Shown here: positions 5,182-6,907 of the stretch, one piece after another | How the letters are laid out: each line of letters starts with the position of its first letter | Numbering within the stretch: the first letter of the stretch is position 1 | Made by a program: the position numbers and the translations under genes | Notes under the pieces: model-generated | The model's input: the letters and a program-made list of their open reading frames with translations, nothing else | The model's database searches: none | What the model was told of the DNA's origin: nothing | From: Alphaproteobacteria bacterium | GTDB lineage: Bacteria > Pseudomonadota > Alphaproteobacteria > Micavibrionales > SZUA-601 | Length of the DNA: 6,907 bases | NCBI GenBank assembly: GCA_028290805.1 | Contig: JAQGJA010000072.1 | Span: 1-6,907 of the forward strand | Direction of reading: 5' to 3'

Positions 5182-6907
5182 ATGACCTCCTATGCCGATA
5201 ACGATATTCCGAAAAACGTCGAAGAGCGCGCCCCGCACCAGGAAGCGCATCAGCATGGGCACCATGATGACCATCATGGCGGGCACCACATGCCGGGGTT
5301 TTTCACCCGCTGGTTCCTGTCGACCAATCACAAGGATATCGGGTCGCTGTATCTGATCTTTTCCGTCCTGGCGGCCATTATCGGGGTCGGGCTTTCGGTC
5401 ATCATGCGCCTGGAACTGGCCCGTCCCGGCATCCAGTATGTCGCCGACGGCCAGCAATGGAACGTCTTCATCACCGCCCATGGCCTGATCATGGTGTTCT
5501 TTGTCATCATGCCAGGGCTTATCGGCGGGTTTGGGAACTGGTTCGTGCCGATCATGGTCGGTGCGCCCGACATGGCGTTTCCGCGCCTGAACAACATTTC
5601 TTTCTGGCTGATCGTGCCGGCCTTTATCCTGCTTTCCTTCAGCCTTTTGCTCAATCTTTTGGGGCTTTCCGCCGGGGCCGGGACGGGCTGGACTATCTAT
5701 CCCCCGCTTTCCGACCTCAAGGGCCACAGCGACAAGGCGGTCGATTTCGCCATTTTCGCCCTGCATTTGGCTGGTGCCTCCTCCATTTTGGGGGCGATCA
5801 ACTTTATCACCACCATCTTCAATATGCGCGCACCCGGCATGACGCTGCTTAAAATGCCGCTTTTTGTCTGGTCGATGCTGGTGACGTCGTTCCTTCTGGT
5901 GCTGTCGCTGCCTGTTTTGGGCGGAGCGATCACCATGCTGCTCACCGACCGTAATTTTGGCACTTCCTTCTTCAAGCCCGAAGGCGGCGGCGACCCGGTC
6001 TTGTTCCAGCATCTGTTCTGGTTCTTTGGCCACCCGGAAGTCTATATCATGATTTTGCCCGCTTTCGGCATCGTCAGCCATATTGTTTCGACCTTTTCCC
6101 GCAAGCCGATTTTCGGTTACTTAGGCATGGTTGCGGCCATGGTCGGCATCGGCGCGGTTGGCTTTATCGTCTGGGCGCACCACATGTTCACCAGCGGCAT
6201 CAGCGTCAATACGCGCGCTTATTTCACCGTGGCCACGCTGATCATCGCCATCCCGACGGGGATCAAGGTATTTTCCTGGATCGCCACGATGTGGGGTGGT
6301 TCGATCACCTTTGAAACGCCGATGCTTTGGGCGGTTGGTTTCATCGTATTGTTCACCATGGGCGGCGTCACCGGCGTCGTGCTGGCCAATGCGGGCCTGG
6401 ATATCGCCTTGCATGACACTTATTACGTCGTGGCCCACTTCCATTACGTGTTGTCTTTGGGCGCGGTTTTCGCTTTGTTCGGCGGCTGGTATTACTGGAT
6501 CGGCAAAATTTCAGGGCGGCAATATCCGGAATGGGCGGGCAAGCTGCATTTCTGGACCACATTTGTCGGCGTCAACGTCACCTTCTTTGTCCAGCATTTC
6601 CTGGGCCTGGCCGGGATGCCGCGCCGGATTCCGGATTACCCGACCATGTATTCCGGCTGGAACTATGTTTCCTCGGCCGGGGCCATGCTGACAGCCGTGT
6701 CCACCGTGTTCTGGATTTTCATGGCGCTGTACACCCTGATCTGGGGCAAAAAAGCCGCCGCCAACCCCTGGGGCGCCGGCGCCGATACGCTGGAATGGAC
6801 CCTGCCCTCGCCGGTACCGTTCCACCAGTTCGAGATCCAGCCCCTTGTCATGGACAACCCCCAGGATGCGCATGACCTGCCCGGCTTTGAAGAAGAACGC
6901 CAGGGCG
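5182..6907 (+). CDS. coxA: cytochrome c oxidase subunit I, aa3 type (3' end beyond window)
   Basis: Subunit I (CtaD) is the membrane-embedded catalytic subunit that reduces O2 to water and pumps protons. The frame is open for 575 codons to the window edge. The conserved PSPVPFHQFE near the end suggests only a short tail is missing. Start 5182 is set by AAGGA at 5171-5175, six bases upstream. Heme a ligands are His100 (TAHGLIM) and His421; the heme a3 ligand is His419 (VVAHFHYV); CuB ligands are His284, His333 and His334, with the cross-linking Tyr288 in GHPEVY. The D-channel residues Asp130 (GAPDMAFPR), Asn119, Asn137/138 and Glu286, and the K-channel Lys362 (PTGIKVFSW), are all present, marking a complete A1-type proton-pumping oxidase. 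The N-terminal 39 residues precede the PGFFTRWFLSTNHKDIG core and carry nine His between residues 19 and 36, a feature seen in some related alphaproteobacteria. It forms an operon with coxB, now interrupted by the 516-bp cassette. Confidence 0.97.
   Translation, partial: MTSYADNDIPKNVEERAPHQEAHQHGHHDDHHGGHHMPGFFTRWFLSTNHKDIGSLYLIFSVLAAIIGVGLSVIMRLELARPGIQYVADGQQWNVFITAHGLIMVFFVIMPGLIGGFGNWFVPIMVGAPDMAFPRLNNISFWLIVPAFILLSFSLLLNLLGLSAGAGTGWTIYPPLSDLKGHSDKAVDFAIFALHLAGASSILGAINFITTIFNMRAPGMTLLKMPLFVWSMLVTSFLLVLSLPVLGGAITMLLTDRNFGTSFFKPEGGGDPVLFQHLFWFFGHPEVYIMILPAFGIVSHIVSTFSRKPIFGYLGMVAAMVGIGAVGFIVWAHHMFTSGISVNTRAYFTVATLIIAIPTGIKVFSWIATMWGGSITFETPMLWAVGFIVLFTMGGVTGVVLANAGLDIALHDTYYVVAHFHYVLSLGAVFALFGGWYYWIGKISGRQYPEWAGKLHFWTTFVGVNVTFFVQHFLGLAGMPRRIPDYPTMYSGWNYVSSAGAMLTAVSTVFWIFMALYTLIWGKKAAANPWGAGADTLEWTLPSPVPFHQFEIQPLVMDNPQDAHDLPGFEEERQG

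Noticed and set aside
5176..6081. 301-codon minus-strand frame opposite coxA
   Set aside because: Composition is dominated by charged residues mirrored from coxA codons; coxA is complete in motifs on the plus strand.

Overview
The window reads as a chromosomal segment of an alphaproteobacterium with moderate-to-high GC. The evidence is an aa3-type cytochrome c oxidase subunit I whose metal ligands fall at Rhodobacter-like positions (His284, Glu286, Tyr288, His333/334, His419, His421), an alphaproteobacterial-style subunit II, and a proteobacterial succinyl-CoA synthetase alpha subunit. The order within the class cannot be fixed from the sequence alone.

Layout. (1) Positions 1-103 hold a short open frame ending at 88 that does not look like the end of sucC, then the sucD ribosome binding site. 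(2) sucD (104-988) closes with a clear intrinsic terminator (1016-1048). (3) Positions 1057-3530 form an accessory island of three genes with no confident standard annotation: a 413-residue one-pass membrane protein whose N-terminal part shares several motifs with XYP-type tRNA-dependent cyclodipeptide synthases (tentative); a 218-residue acidic soluble protein with its own sigma70-like promoter and a TTG start; and, on the minus strand, a 158-residue protein with a predicted membrane hairpin. (4) From 3661 to the window end lies the terminal oxidase locus, coxB then coxA, with coxA running off the edge.

The most striking structure is between coxB and coxA. A 516-bp unit (4634-5149) carries a GxxExxY-family protein with a PD-(D/E)xK-like core and is bounded by 40-nt inverted repeats, 33 of 40 identical, each made of about four degenerate 9-nt units. 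The left repeat starts one base after the coxB stop. Removing the unit would leave coxB and coxA 33 nt apart, as expected for an operon. It has no transposase. It looks like a small mobile cassette dropped into a respiratory operon, and its ends could pair as a long RNA stem around the nuclease-like gene.

Functionally, sucD belongs to the TCA cycle (succinyl-CoA to succinate with nucleotide triphosphate formation), and coxB/coxA form the catalytic core of the proton-pumping cytochrome c oxidase. The three genes between them have no evident link to either process.
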